From JAKACA01 sp050010115 (lineage in GTDB: Bacteria; Actinomycetota; Acidimicrobiia; Acidimicrobiales; Bog-793), in assembly GCA_050010115.1 (NCBI GenBank), contig JBEKLQ010000124.1:1-11244 (forward strand): 11,244 bases of DNA, in the 5' to 3' direction. The notes beneath the pieces were generated by a model. The model worked only from the letters and a program-made list of their open reading frames with translations. It ran no database searches and was not told the origin of the DNA. How positions within the stretch are numbered: position 1 is the first letter of the stretch; every line of letters begins with the position of its first letter. The translations under genes and the position numbers were made by a program. Below, one piece after another: positions 5,701 through 11,244 of this stretch.

Positions 5701-6894
5701 TCAGGGTCGCAGCACGACCTTGATGGCGCCGGTCTTGCTCGCCTGCGACGCCGTCAGAAGCGCCCTGTCCCATTCCGACAGCCGGAATCGATGCGTGACA
5801 AGTGGGCTCAGGTCGAGCCCTTCGGCGACCCAGTCGAAGTAGTGCTCGAACGCGTGCTTGCGCACTCCGCGAACTTCCTCGATGCCGAACGCGTTCGACC
5901 CGATGACGCGTAGCTCCTTGAAGTACAGGGGCGTCCACTCGAAGCGCCCTGGCGGTTCGACCCCGCTCACTACGAGCGTGCCGCCGGTGTTGAGCAGCCG
6001 GAGCGAGGTCTCGACCGTCTCGATCGACCCGATCGTGTCGTAGACGACCGACGGGCCGTCCTGCAGCCACTCCCGCCCGCTCCAAGGCACGAGCGTCCGG
6101 ACACCCATGCGGTCGGCAACCGCGGCGACGAGCGCGTCCGGGTCGGACGGGAGCACGGCATGGGCTCCCATCCGCTCGGCCATCGCCGCGCGAGGGCCCG
6201 ACCGGGTGACCGCCCAGACCTCGATGTCGGGGTACAGGTGCCGAACCAGGGCGACGGCGGCGAAGGCCAAGGTCCCCGACCCGTACACGAGCACCGGCAG
6301 ACCGGGCTCGGGCGGGTGAAGCAGGATCGTGCGGAGCGAGACACTCACTGGGTCGGCAAGGACGGCGACCTCGTCGGGCACGTCGTCTGGCACACCGAAC
6401 AGCTGCCCTTCATGGGCGGCAAAACGCTCGGCGTGCGCTCCGGCGGCCCCGGCACAGTTGCCGATGTGCAGCGCCGGCGGGATCACGCCCCCTGTGAAGT
6501 TCCGGCACCAGGGGTAGCGGCCCATCTGGCAAGCGGGACAGGGCGGGTCGATGCCGCGAGGGGCACATGACAACCAAGGGTTCAGCACGACGCGCTGACC
6601 GTTGTCGGTGCGGCGGCCTACGGCCTCGTGACCCAGTACGTGCGGGAAGCTGAGGAGCGCCGTAAGGGGGTTGTCGCGCGATCCGTTCAGGAGGATCTGC
6701 TTTGCGTCCGACCCGCAGAACCCGCTGACCACCGTCTCGCACAGGACCCAGCCCGGCCCCGGGATCTGCGGCTCGTCGATGTCATCGAGGCTGACGGGCG
6801 CAAAGCGCGCGACGAAGCTCCGCCTGTCGATCGTGCCACCGATCTTCGCTGCAGCCTCTCGGGCGAGCTGGTGGTGGAAGACCAGGGCCTTCAA
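5701..6894 (-). CDS. Zinc-dependent medium-chain alcohol dehydrogenase
   Basis: This is a 397-residue MDR enzyme. SGFCGSDAKQ gives the catalytic-zinc Cys60, and GHE at 88-90 gives His89 and Glu90. The structural-zinc lobe has Cys110, Cys119, Cys122 and Cys130, with the first gap enlarged to 8 residues instead of the usual 2. A Rossmann segment VLVYGSGTLAFAA lies at about 200-212, with Ala in place of the last Gly of GxGxxG. LNTGGTLVVSG and KTGAIKVVL follow in the C-terminal half. It should oxidise an alcohol or polyol (or reduce an aldehyde) with NAD(P); the substrate is unknown. The start is a TTG at 6894-6892 overlapping the GNAT stop as TTGA. An AAGG lies 7 nt before it, and the protein begins with the expected MKALVF strand. 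It converges on the split-barrel gene, with 39 bases between the stops. Confidence 0.9.
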   Translation of the reverse strand: MKALVFHHQLAREAAAKIGGTIDRRSFVARFAPVSLDDIDEPQIPGPGWVLCETVVSGFCGSDAKQILLNGSRDNPLTALLSFPHVLGHEAVGRRTDNGQRVVLNPWLSCAPRGIDPPCPACQMGRYPWCRNFTGGVIPPALHIGNCAGAAGAHAERFAAHEGQLFGVPDDVPDEVAVLADPVSVSLRTILLHPPEPGLPVLVYGSGTLAFAAVALVRHLYPDIEVWAVTRSGPRAAMAERMGAHAVLPSDPDALVAAVADRMGVRTLVPWSGREWLQDGPSVVYDTIGSIETVETSLRLLNTGGTLVVSGVEPPGRFEWTPLYFKELRVIGSNAFGIEEVRGVRKHAFEHYFDWVAEGLDLSPLVTHRFRLSEWDRALLTASQASKTGAIKVVLRP

Positions 6895-7418
6895 AGGAGG
6901 ACCTTGCGCATCTGCAGGGATGCCGTCTGGTACCCGAGCGACCGGTAGAGGCCGATGGCGACGTCGTTGTAGCCGAACACGTTGAGCCCGATCTCGTGTG
7001 CCCCCCGGCGGCGAGCCTCACTCTCAGCCAGCAACATGCCTGCTCGGCCGAGTCCCCTGCCGCGATGCTCCTCGCCGATGTTGATGTTCCACACCCACAT
7101 CGCATCAGTTCGGTCATCGGGATACGGTCCGATCCACAGCGTTCCCACCGCTCCCCCACGCGCGGAGTCGTTGCCCGCGCCGGCTTCGCCATTACCGGCG
7201 TCGTCGGCGTCGTCCACGTCTTCCACGAGCACGAACACCTCGTGACCTGGCGCCAGGGCGCCGCCGGGAAAGAGGCGGCTATGGGACGCTTCGGCGTTGG
7301 CCTCCGCGATCTCGCGCGGCTCGCCCGATGCGATCCGAGCATCGACGTACTCATGGCGGTGATCCGCCAACCATCGGCTCAGCTCGGCGCCAGAGATCGG
7401 TCGCAGCGACAGGGACAT
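6891..7418 (-). CDS. GNAT-family N-acetyltransferase
   Basis: This is a 175-residue protein. MWVWNINIGEEHRGRGLGRA at about 107-126 contains strand beta4 and the acetyl-CoA pyrophosphate loop R-G-R-G-L-G (119-124, matching Q/RxxGxG/A). LNVFGYNDVAIGLYRSLGYQ at 145-164 is motif B, with the Asn and Tyr typical of GNAT proteins. The N-terminal half is less conserved and includes an acidic, flexible insert at about 67-88. The substrate cannot be predicted. The ATG at 7418 has no Shine-Dalgarno sequence but has a -10-like TAGTGT six bases upstream, suggesting a leaderless mRNA. Its TGA overlaps the TTG start of the downstream alcohol dehydrogenase. The two genes share one transcript and are probably translationally coupled, although an acetyltransferase and a dehydrogenase need not share a pathway. 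Confidence 0.9.
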   Translation of the reverse strand: MSLSLRPISGAELSRWLADHRHEYVDARIASGEPREIAEANAEASHSRLFPGGALAPGHEVFVLVEDVDDADDAGNGEAGAGNDSARGGAVGTLWIGPYPDDRTDAMWVWNINIGEEHRGRGLGRAGMLLAESEARRRGAHEIGLNVFGYNDVAIGLYRSLGYQTASLQMRKVLL

Positions 7419-7424
7419 GGAACG

Positions 7425-7430
7425 ACACTA
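7425..7430 (-). promoter_or_regulatory. -10 box of the leaderless GNAT-ADH operon
   Basis: On the minus strand this is TAGTGT, a full TANNNT match, ending 6 nt before the ATG at 7418. Transcription would begin at or next to the A of the start codon. The absence of a Shine-Dalgarno sequence fits a leaderless mRNA. The -35 region is poor, which is common for such promoters. Confidence 0.45.
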
Positions 7431-7518
7431 GCCAACGGCTTCCTCCCGGTCCCGACCAAGTGCCCCATATGCCCAGTTCACGGCTCTGTCGGGCGGGTTC
7501 CACCCCCAAGGTTCCCGG

Positions 7519-7547
7519 TGGAATTCGTAGTGACCGATTCGTAAGCT
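7519..7547 (+). promoter_or_regulatory. Candidate promoter for the exported protein at 7.6 kb
   Basis: A -35-like TGGAAT (7519-7524; 3 of 6 consensus bases) is separated by 17 bases from TAAGCT (7542-7547), a TANNNT -10. Transcription would start near 7554, about 50 bases before ATG 7605. The GGAAT start of the -35 could also suit an ECF sigma factor. The match is modest. Confidence 0.33.
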
Positions 7548-7593
7548 GCAGGCTCGCCCAGAGTCACAGGCGTCGGCTGGGCATCGACTGCAG

Positions 7594-7600
7594 AGGGGGA
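7594..7600 (+). promoter_or_regulatory. Strong ribosome binding site for ATG 7605, out of frame with the exported protein
   Basis: AGGGGGA lies 4 bases before ATG 7605 and is among the best Shine-Dalgarno matches in the window. It marks 7605 as the natural start, yet that frame does not encode the signal peptide core or mature protein, which lie in the next frame. This site is the main reason to suspect a frameshift between 7605 and about 7660. Confidence 0.6.
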
Positions 7601-7604
7601 TTCC

Positions 7605-7659
7605 ATGTCGTTGAGACAACCTCGCCACGCGCAACGTCAGTCCTGCGCGATCGATCGGG
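7605..7659 (+). other. Probable N-terminal signal-peptide segment of the exported protein, displaced by a frameshift
   Basis: From ATG 7605 the frame reads MSLRQPRHAQRQ, a basic n-region, but then loses any hydrophobic core. The frame used by the downstream protein has a TGA at 7612-7614, then reads NLATRNVSPARSIGLACC into the hydrophobic core. Joining the first codons at 7605 to the second frame anywhere before 7660 gives a normal signal peptide: a basic n-region, the core LACCLLLSTVALAAIS, and an AxA site. The shift needed is +1, meaning one extra base present here or two missing. Confidence 0.55.
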
Positions 7660-8502
7660 TTGGCCTGTTGCCTGCTGCTCAGCACGGTCGCGCTGGCCGC
7701 AATCTCCGGGGGCACTGCTGCGAGTGCATCCCCGAAGCCGAGTCACTCGATCAGCATCGGCAACAAGGCCTGTGGGCACGTTGGCATCAACCCGTACAGC
7801 GACCTGACGGGTGGCGAGGCCCTGACGGTGAAGATCCGCTGGGAAGGCTCGCCGTCGAACTCGGGTTGCAGCGTGACGGGCGCCGACTGCCCAGACCTCA
7901 TCGGCAGCTGCAACGCCGGCTATTGGGTCGTCGGGCTGTTCTGCAGCACGCTTGCGGCCACAGACCTCGCCACCGCTCAAGGTGACTGTGACCTCAACAA
8001 CATCGTCGTGCTCTCCGACTACAACGCCGGCCCGAACAACCCTGGCGATGACCACGGGACGTCCTACAACCAGTGCTCCACGTTGAAGACGCTCGGGTCC
8101 ATCTTCGGAGGGCTTCCGGGCACGCTCTACTGCCTCCCGGAGCAAGGTGGCAGCGGCGACGGATGGACCGAGAAGTGGCACCTCGGCAAGGCCACGGGCT
8201 ACGGGTACGGCCCTGTCGAGGAGACCGGTAGCTCCACTCCGTTCTCGCCAGGCACCGCCGGTATCGACTGCCCGCCGAGCGCTGCAAACATCGCCGCCGG
8301 CGCCATTCCGGGCTACTGCGCCTTCGTCGTGCTGCCGATCGAGTTCCAATACACCTGCGTGCTCTACATCTGTGTCCCGAACACCGGCGACCCCAACGAC
8401 GGGGTCACCGAGAATACGAGCGACTACCTGGCGACGTTGCTGCAGGACGCGAACTCGACTTCGGGTCCTCGAAAGGGGGTCTCGAAGTTCGTCAAGCCGT
8501 GA
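7660..8502 (+). CDS. Exported Cys-rich protein of unknown function (N-terminus frameshifted)
   Basis: I do not recognise the family. The frame opens with LACCLLLSTVALAAIS, a signal-peptide core, and GGTAASA with a likely cleavage near SASA. The mature part of about 255 residues has 12 cysteines spread evenly and is rich in Gly, Asn, Asp, Ser and Thr, as in disulfide-stabilised secreted beta proteins. Early on, INPYSDLTGGEALTVKI resembles the Px[ST]xLxxGxxxxV opening strand of neocarzinostatin-like or IPT-like beta-sandwiches; this is only a weak motif resemblance. The only in-frame start after the upstream TGA (7612-7614) is TTG 7660, which would leave no basic n-region and has no Shine-Dalgarno sequence, so the real start is probably ATG 7605 with a lesion or recoding between. 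A strong hairpin overlaps the stop. The protein should act outside the cell or at its surface. Confidence 0.7.
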   Translation: MACCLLLSTVALAAISGGTAASASPKPSHSISIGNKACGHVGINPYSDLTGGEALTVKIRWEGSPSNSGCSVTGADCPDLIGSCNAGYWVVGLFCSTLAATDLATAQGDCDLNNIVVLSDYNAGPNNPGDDHGTSYNQCSTLKTLGSIFGGLPGTLYCLPEQGGSGDGWTEKWHLGKATGYGYGPVEETGSSTPFSPGTAGIDCPPSAANIAAGAIPGYCAFVVLPIEFQYTCVLYICVPNTGDPNDGVTENTSDYLATLLQDANSTSGPRKGVSKFVKP

Positions 8503-8523
8503 CCTGACGGACTCAGGTCACGG
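8497..8523 (+). terminator. Perfect 11-bp hairpin over the stop codon
   Basis: CCGTGACCTGA (8497-8507) and TCAGGTCACGG (8513-8523) are exact reverse complements with a 5-base loop. The stem contains the TGA stop at 8500-8502. No T-run follows, so this is a U-less terminator or an mRNA 3'-end stabiliser rather than a textbook intrinsic terminator. A perfect 11-bp stem with so short a loop is not expected by chance in 11 kb. Confidence 0.65.
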
Positions 8524-8690
8524 TCCCCGAGCCCGATCACGCAGGTTGCCTGAGACGGGGACGGGAACACCGAACGGCAGGCCGGGTCCCAGTCACGCGT
8601 CCACGCTCGGTCCCCTAGGCACGCTGGCGCAAAGGCATGCTCGCAGGCGGTCGCCCGGCGACGCATGATGGAGGGTCCGCATCAATCAGC

Positions 8691-8709
8691 GCCTTCGGCT
8701 TCCGGAGGC
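8691..8709 (+). other. Leader hairpin before the stress-protein ribosome binding site
   Basis: GCCTTCGG (8691-8698) and CCGGAGGC (8702-8709) can form an 8-bp stem with one G-U pair and a 3-base loop, ending 5 bases before the AAGGAG at 8715. It could influence access to that site, but it is equally compatible with GC-rich chance pairing. The remaining bases of the gap 8524-8730 show no clear promoter. Confidence 0.3.
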
Positions 8710-8714
8710 CGAGC

Positions 8715-8720
8715 AAGGAG
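8715..8720 (+). promoter_or_regulatory. Ribosome binding site deciding the stress-protein start
   Basis: AAGGAG lies 10 bases before ATG 8731. It favours that start over the in-frame ATG at 8665, which would add 22 residues of non-family sequence and has no comparable site. Confidence 0.65.
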
Positions 8721-8730
8721 TGAGTCGCCG

Positions 8731-9168
8731 ATGAGCGCTGCACCGGAATCGCAACGAATTGTCGTCGGCGTGGACGGCTCTCCCGAATCTGCGACCGCTC
8801 TGTCGTTCGCGATCGACGAGGCCCGCCTACGGGGGGCCGATCTCCACGTCATCTACGCCTACGCCGCCCAGGCCTCTCTCACGGGTTGGACTGCCGATGA
8901 CTACTACAAGCAGGTGGAGGCTGAGGCGAAAGCGGCGCTTGAGGCGGTTGCCAACGCCGCGCCGCCGACCGATGACCTGACCGTCGATTGGCGATGCATC
9001 CCCGGCAACCCAGCCGAGATCCTCATCGAGGAGAGCCGCCACGCCGACATATTGGTGGTCGGGTCGAGGGGTTTGGGGGGGTTTCTCGGACTGGTGATGG
9101 GGTCGGTGTCAAGCCAGTGCGTGCACCACTCCCGCTGCCCTGTGCTCGTGGTGCGCGAAGAGCACTGA
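8731..9168 (+). CDS. Universal stress protein (UspA family), ATP-binding type
   Basis: This is a 145-residue single-domain protein, the usual size for the family. RIVVGVDGSPESATAL at 9-24 is the first strand and the Asp-containing nucleotide loop. GSRGLGG at 111-117 followed by MGSVS at 123-127 fits the G-2x-G-9x-G-S ATP-binding motif, with Gly111, Gly114, Gly124 and Ser125. HSRCPVLVVRE at the end is the closing strand pair. ATP-type members are cytoplasmic dimers thought to act in hypoxia, starvation or growth-arrest responses by binding nucleotide; a specific role cannot be read here. The gene sits alone between two exported-protein genes, isolated upstream by a strong hairpin at 8497-8523 and downstream by a separate promoter at about 9239. 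It is therefore probably its own transcription unit. Confidence 0.93.
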   Translation: MSAAPESQRIVVGVDGSPESATALSFAIDEARLRGADLHVIYAYAAQASLTGWTADDYYKQVEAEAKAALEAVANAAPPTDDLTVDWRCIPGNPAEILIEESRHADILVVGSRGLGGFLGLVMGSVSSQCVHHSRCPVLVVREEH

Positions 9169-9238
9169 TTCTTCCGGGGTTATCGTTCGCTTCCGGTTGA
9201 CTTCTCCCCGGCTCGTCGGGGCCGGCTCCGCCAAACCC

Positions 9239-9268
9239 TTGACGGAATCGCCCGCCCCGTCGTACGGT
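9239..9268 (+). promoter_or_regulatory. Housekeeping-type promoter of the large exported protein
   Basis: TTGACG (9239-9244; 5 of 6 with TTGACA) is followed after 18 bases by TACGGT (9263-9268), a full TANNNT -10. This is the best promoter match in the window. Transcription would begin near 9275, giving a leader of about 100 bases before ATG 9376. The preceding gap 9169-9238 contains a short GC hairpin (CCCCG/CGGGG around 9207-9222) that might end the stress-protein transcript. Confidence 0.58.
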
Positions 9269-9307
9269 GCGATTTGTATCTCGTGGCATTGGGGTAGTGA
9301 AGACACC

Positions 9308-9367
9308 GGGAAGCAGCGCCGCTCCCGGCACCAGCCGAGAATGACTGCTTCCCCCGCAAGGGGAGAG
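9308..9367 (+). promoter_or_regulatory. Structured 5' leader with competing hairpins at the ribosome binding site
   Basis: GGGAAGCAG (9308-9316) is exactly complementary to CTGCTTCCC (9345-9353), closing a 28-base loop. Overlapping its right arm, CCCC (9352-9355), GCAA (9356-9359) and GGGG (9360-9363) form a short stem with a GNRA-type tetraloop, whose right arm is part of the Shine-Dalgarno stretch GGGGAGAG (9360-9367), 8 bases before ATG 9376. The two stems share bases 9352-9353, so they cannot fully form together. Formation of the long stem would free the Shine-Dalgarno sequence. No known riboswitch class is recognised, and regulatory use is inferred. Confidence 0.38.
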
Positions 9368-9375
9368 AGAGATAT

Positions 9376-11109
9376 ATGAAGACACGTCGTGTGGAACGCT
9401 GCCGCGCGGCACGACGCGCGATCGCCAGCGTGCTCGCGCTGACGATCGCTGTCGGCTTCTATGCCGCCGCGACACCGGCCAAGGCGAGCACCACCAAGGT
9501 GCAGTACGCACCGCGAACGACCGGCGAGCTCGACTGCAACGGGTACAGCCCGGTCCAGACATCGGTGAAGCACTCGATGCTGTGCACCGACATCCGGGGT
9601 TTCGCGAACGTCGACAACGCCAACAATTGGAATTCCCGCTTCTATGACAACGGCATCTACATCGGCCACGACGAGCCGGACATGACGTTCCTCTCGAGCG
9701 CAGCAGGCTCAGGCAACGACGTGACCTGGACGGAGACGATCGGCAAGGACCCAGCGGCCCCGCCGACGACGACCGACCCGGGCGGCGACGTCACGCACTA
9801 CTTCGAGCTGACGCCGGCGCCGTGGTTCTCGATGGCCATCTGCGACGGAGATTCCTACCCGCAGCTGCCGTGCACGGCGGAGAGCGACTCGAACGCTCCC
9901 ACCAGCAGGTTCCCGGGTGCCGGCAGCGCGTTCATGGAGATGCAGCTTTACCCTCCAGGCATGCCGCCTTTCGTGGACTCGACCAGCTGCGACGACACTC
10001 ACTGGTGCGCCGCCTTGACGATCGACAGCCTCGAGTGCACGGCTGAATTCGCCCAGTGCAACAACGACTGTGAGGAACCGGTCAACTTTGCGTTCATCCA
10101 GACCAACGGCGTCCCTGCCGGGCCACCAAGCCCTCAACTGTCGGACGTCGAGACCGAGACTCCGAACGCCGAGACACTGCTCATGAACCCAGGTGACAAG
10201 ATCAAGGTGCACATGTACGACGCGCCAGTGCCAGGTGGTCACGGAGCGACTGCCTTCAAAGTGGTCCTCGACGATCTGACGACCGGGCAGTCCGGGTTCA
10301 TGCAGGCGTCGGCTGCCAACGGTTTCGCCAACACATCGATCACCAACTGCGCTGGCACGCCATACAACTTCCAGCCCGAGTACTCGACCGCCTCGGCGAC
10401 GAACATCGTTCCTTGGGCGGCGCTTCGGACCAACGTCAGCACAGAATTCGAGACTGGCCACTTCGAGGGGTGCACCTCCCTTTCCAAGCCCGGGCACCTC
10501 AACATCGGTGGCGTGATCGACACCTTCTACAAGAAGTGCCACGGTGTCTACGAGAAAGCGGGCGGAAGTGAGGGTCCTGAGACCAGCGATGCCCTGTGCT
10601 ACCCGGCGGGCGACACTCACAACGGGTTGGCGCAAGCGCCAGGCGACCTCCTCACCGGTTGCGAGGACAACTACTACCAGAACGGTGACCTCGACTTCGA
10701 CGGCCAGCCCTACTACCCGGACTGGCCGACCGGCGCCAAGCCGACGAGCACGTGGGCGGGCAGCTTCGTGGAGAGCCCGCCAGCATCGGGAGGCAGCCAG
10801 TACAGCCGGTTCTTCTTCCAGACCGACATCGCGTTGAGCGAGTCGACCTGTACCGCTAGCGGTGCGGGTTGCACGGTTCCGCCGAACGGCCCGGGACACT
10901 TCTACCCCTACTGGTCGGAATTGGGTACGAGTAGCACCTGCAAGATCGAGTTCGGCAACGTGAACTCGGGAACCGGGGTCAACGCCTTCGGCCAGGACGG
11001 CGAGTACGGGACAGACCAGCAAGCCGCGCTGGGGTACCCAGAGTTCATTGGGGCCGTCATGAACAACACCTGCCCGGCAAGCTCGGCGCCCCATTCGCAC
11101 GCCACCTGA
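9376..11109 (+). CDS. Large exported Cys-rich protein of unknown function
   Basis: This is a 577-residue protein with a clear signal peptide: basic n-region (MKTRRVERCRAARR), hydrophobic core about 15-32, and an AKA site giving cleavage after Ala37. The mature chain has 18 cysteines (an even number), many Asn, Gly, Thr and aromatic residues, and no membrane segment or C-terminal anchor, so it is probably released or wall-associated and disulfide-bonded. Distinctive stretches include RFYDNGIYIGHDEPDMTFLS, THYFELTPAPWFSMAICD, MEMQLYPPGMPPFVDSTSCD, EPVNFAFIQTNGVPAGPPSP, VVLDDLTTGQSGFMQASAAN and NIVPWAALRTNVSTEFETGHFE. They read like a beta-rich, lectin- or jelly-roll-like fold, but I recognise no catalytic motif or named domain. 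It starts at ATG 9376 after a GGGGAGAG ribosome site and has its own promoter. It could be a secreted binding protein, coat protein or enzyme; I cannot choose. Confidence 0.9.
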   Translation: MKTRRVERCRAARRAIASVLALTIAVGFYAAATPAKASTTKVQYAPRTTGELDCNGYSPVQTSVKHSMLCTDIRGFANVDNANNWNSRFYDNGIYIGHDEPDMTFLSSAAGSGNDVTWTETIGKDPAAPPTTTDPGGDVTHYFELTPAPWFSMAICDGDSYPQLPCTAESDSNAPTSRFPGAGSAFMEMQLYPPGMPPFVDSTSCDDTHWCAALTIDSLECTAEFAQCNNDCEEPVNFAFIQTNGVPAGPPSPQLSDVETETPNAETLLMNPGDKIKVHMYDAPVPGGHGATAFKVVLDDLTTGQSGFMQASAANGFANTSITNCAGTPYNFQPEYSTASATNIVPWAALRTNVSTEFETGHFEGCTSLSKPGHLNIGGVIDTFYKKCHGVYEKAGGSEGPETSDALCYPAGDTHNGLAQAPGDLLTGCEDNYYQNGDLDFDGQPYYPDWPTGAKPTSTWAGSFVESPPASGGSQYSRFFFQTDIALSESTCTASGAGCTVPPNGPGHFYPYWSELGTSSTCKIEFGNVNSGTGVNAFGQDGEYGTDQQAALGYPEFIGAVMNNTCPASSAPHSHAT

Positions 11110-11190
11110 CGGCCTGGCCCTTAGCCTCGATCCACCGATTGACCTCGGCCGGTCGTCCCCATTGCGCTGAAGCTGCGGCGCTGGCGCTGA

Positions 11191-11213
11191 CCACCGGCTG
11201 TGGGCTCCGGTGG
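11191..11213 (+). terminator. Candidate terminator hairpin after the large exported protein
   Basis: CCACCGG (11191-11197) and CCGGTGG (11207-11213) form a perfect 7-bp stem with a 9-base loop, about 80 bases after the stop codon. No T-tract follows, so it would be a U-less terminator of the kind common in high-GC actinobacteria. The rest of 11110-11244 shows no gene start before the window ends. Confidence 0.35.
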
Positions 11214-11244
11214 CTCCTGCGGCCGCACAGCGGGGCGCGTCAGG

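Noticed and set aside
5679..5709. Three tandem near-copies of CTC(A)GGGTCG between convergent genes
   Set aside because: Only about 10 bases each, imperfect, in GC-rich DNA; no array, terminator or known element fits.
7564..8349. Open minus-strand frame opposite the first exported protein
   Set aside because: No motif, no ribosome site, and Arg/Ala/Val-biased composition. The plus strand carries the Cys-spaced exported protein.
9709..11100. Open minus-strand frame of 463 codons opposite the large exported protein
   Set aside because: It is antisense to a protein with a clear signal peptide, ribosome site and promoter. Its translation is Arg/Val-rich with no motif, as expected from a shadow frame in GC-rich DNA.
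1..11244. CRISPR arrays, tRNA/rRNA genes, insertion sequences, toxin-antitoxin or phage-defence genes
   Set aside because: I found no regularly spaced repeats, transposase motifs, terminal inverted repeats, RNA gene signatures or recognised defence domains on either strand.

Overview
The window looks like chromosomal DNA of a high-GC actinobacterium. Third codon positions are strongly G/C, GTG and TTG starts are common, and some genes look leaderless (a TANNNT-like box about 6 nt before ATG with no Shine-Dalgarno sequence). DUF3052 and split-barrel flavin/F420-type proteins also point to Actinomycetota. An Acidimicrobiia-like lineage is possible, but this is an impression, not a placement. 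There are no rRNA or tRNA genes, CRISPR arrays, IS elements or phage genes, and no gene-free stretch longer than 300 bases.

Layout. (1) 2-1048, plus: the 3' part of a metallo-beta-lactamase (MBL) fold hydrolase whose frame is cut by a TAG at 830-832; recognisable C-terminal protein continues in the same frame to 1048. (2) 4625-1088, minus: a probable four-gene operon of a secreted SGNH hydrolase, a nitroreductase, an AcuI/YhdH acrylyl-CoA reductase (overlapping the nitroreductase stop as GTGA) and a patatin-like phospholipase. (3) 4697-5661, plus, divergent from that operon: a DUF3052 protein coupled by an ATGA overlap to a split-barrel flavin/F420-type protein. (4) 7418-5701, minus: a GNAT acetyltransferase coupled by a TTGA overlap to a zinc-dependent alcohol dehydrogenase. 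(5) 7605-8502, plus: an exported Cys-rich protein whose signal peptide lies in a different frame from its best start codon, ending in a strong hairpin over the stop codon. (6) 8731-9168, plus: a universal stress protein. (7) 9376-11109, plus: a 577-residue exported Cys-rich protein of unknown family, with a good promoter and a structured leader of about 100 nt.

The first half is ordinary actinobacterial redox and lipid metabolism: acyl-CoA or enone reduction, lipid acyl hydrolysis, and alcohol oxidation. The least explained part is 7.5-11.1 kb, where two exported, disulfide-type proteins of unknown function flank a stress protein. Two genes (the MBL hydrolase and the first exported protein) each carry one lesion that a single-base change would repair. 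They may be decaying genes, recoded genes or sequence errors, and the sequence alone cannot distinguish these.
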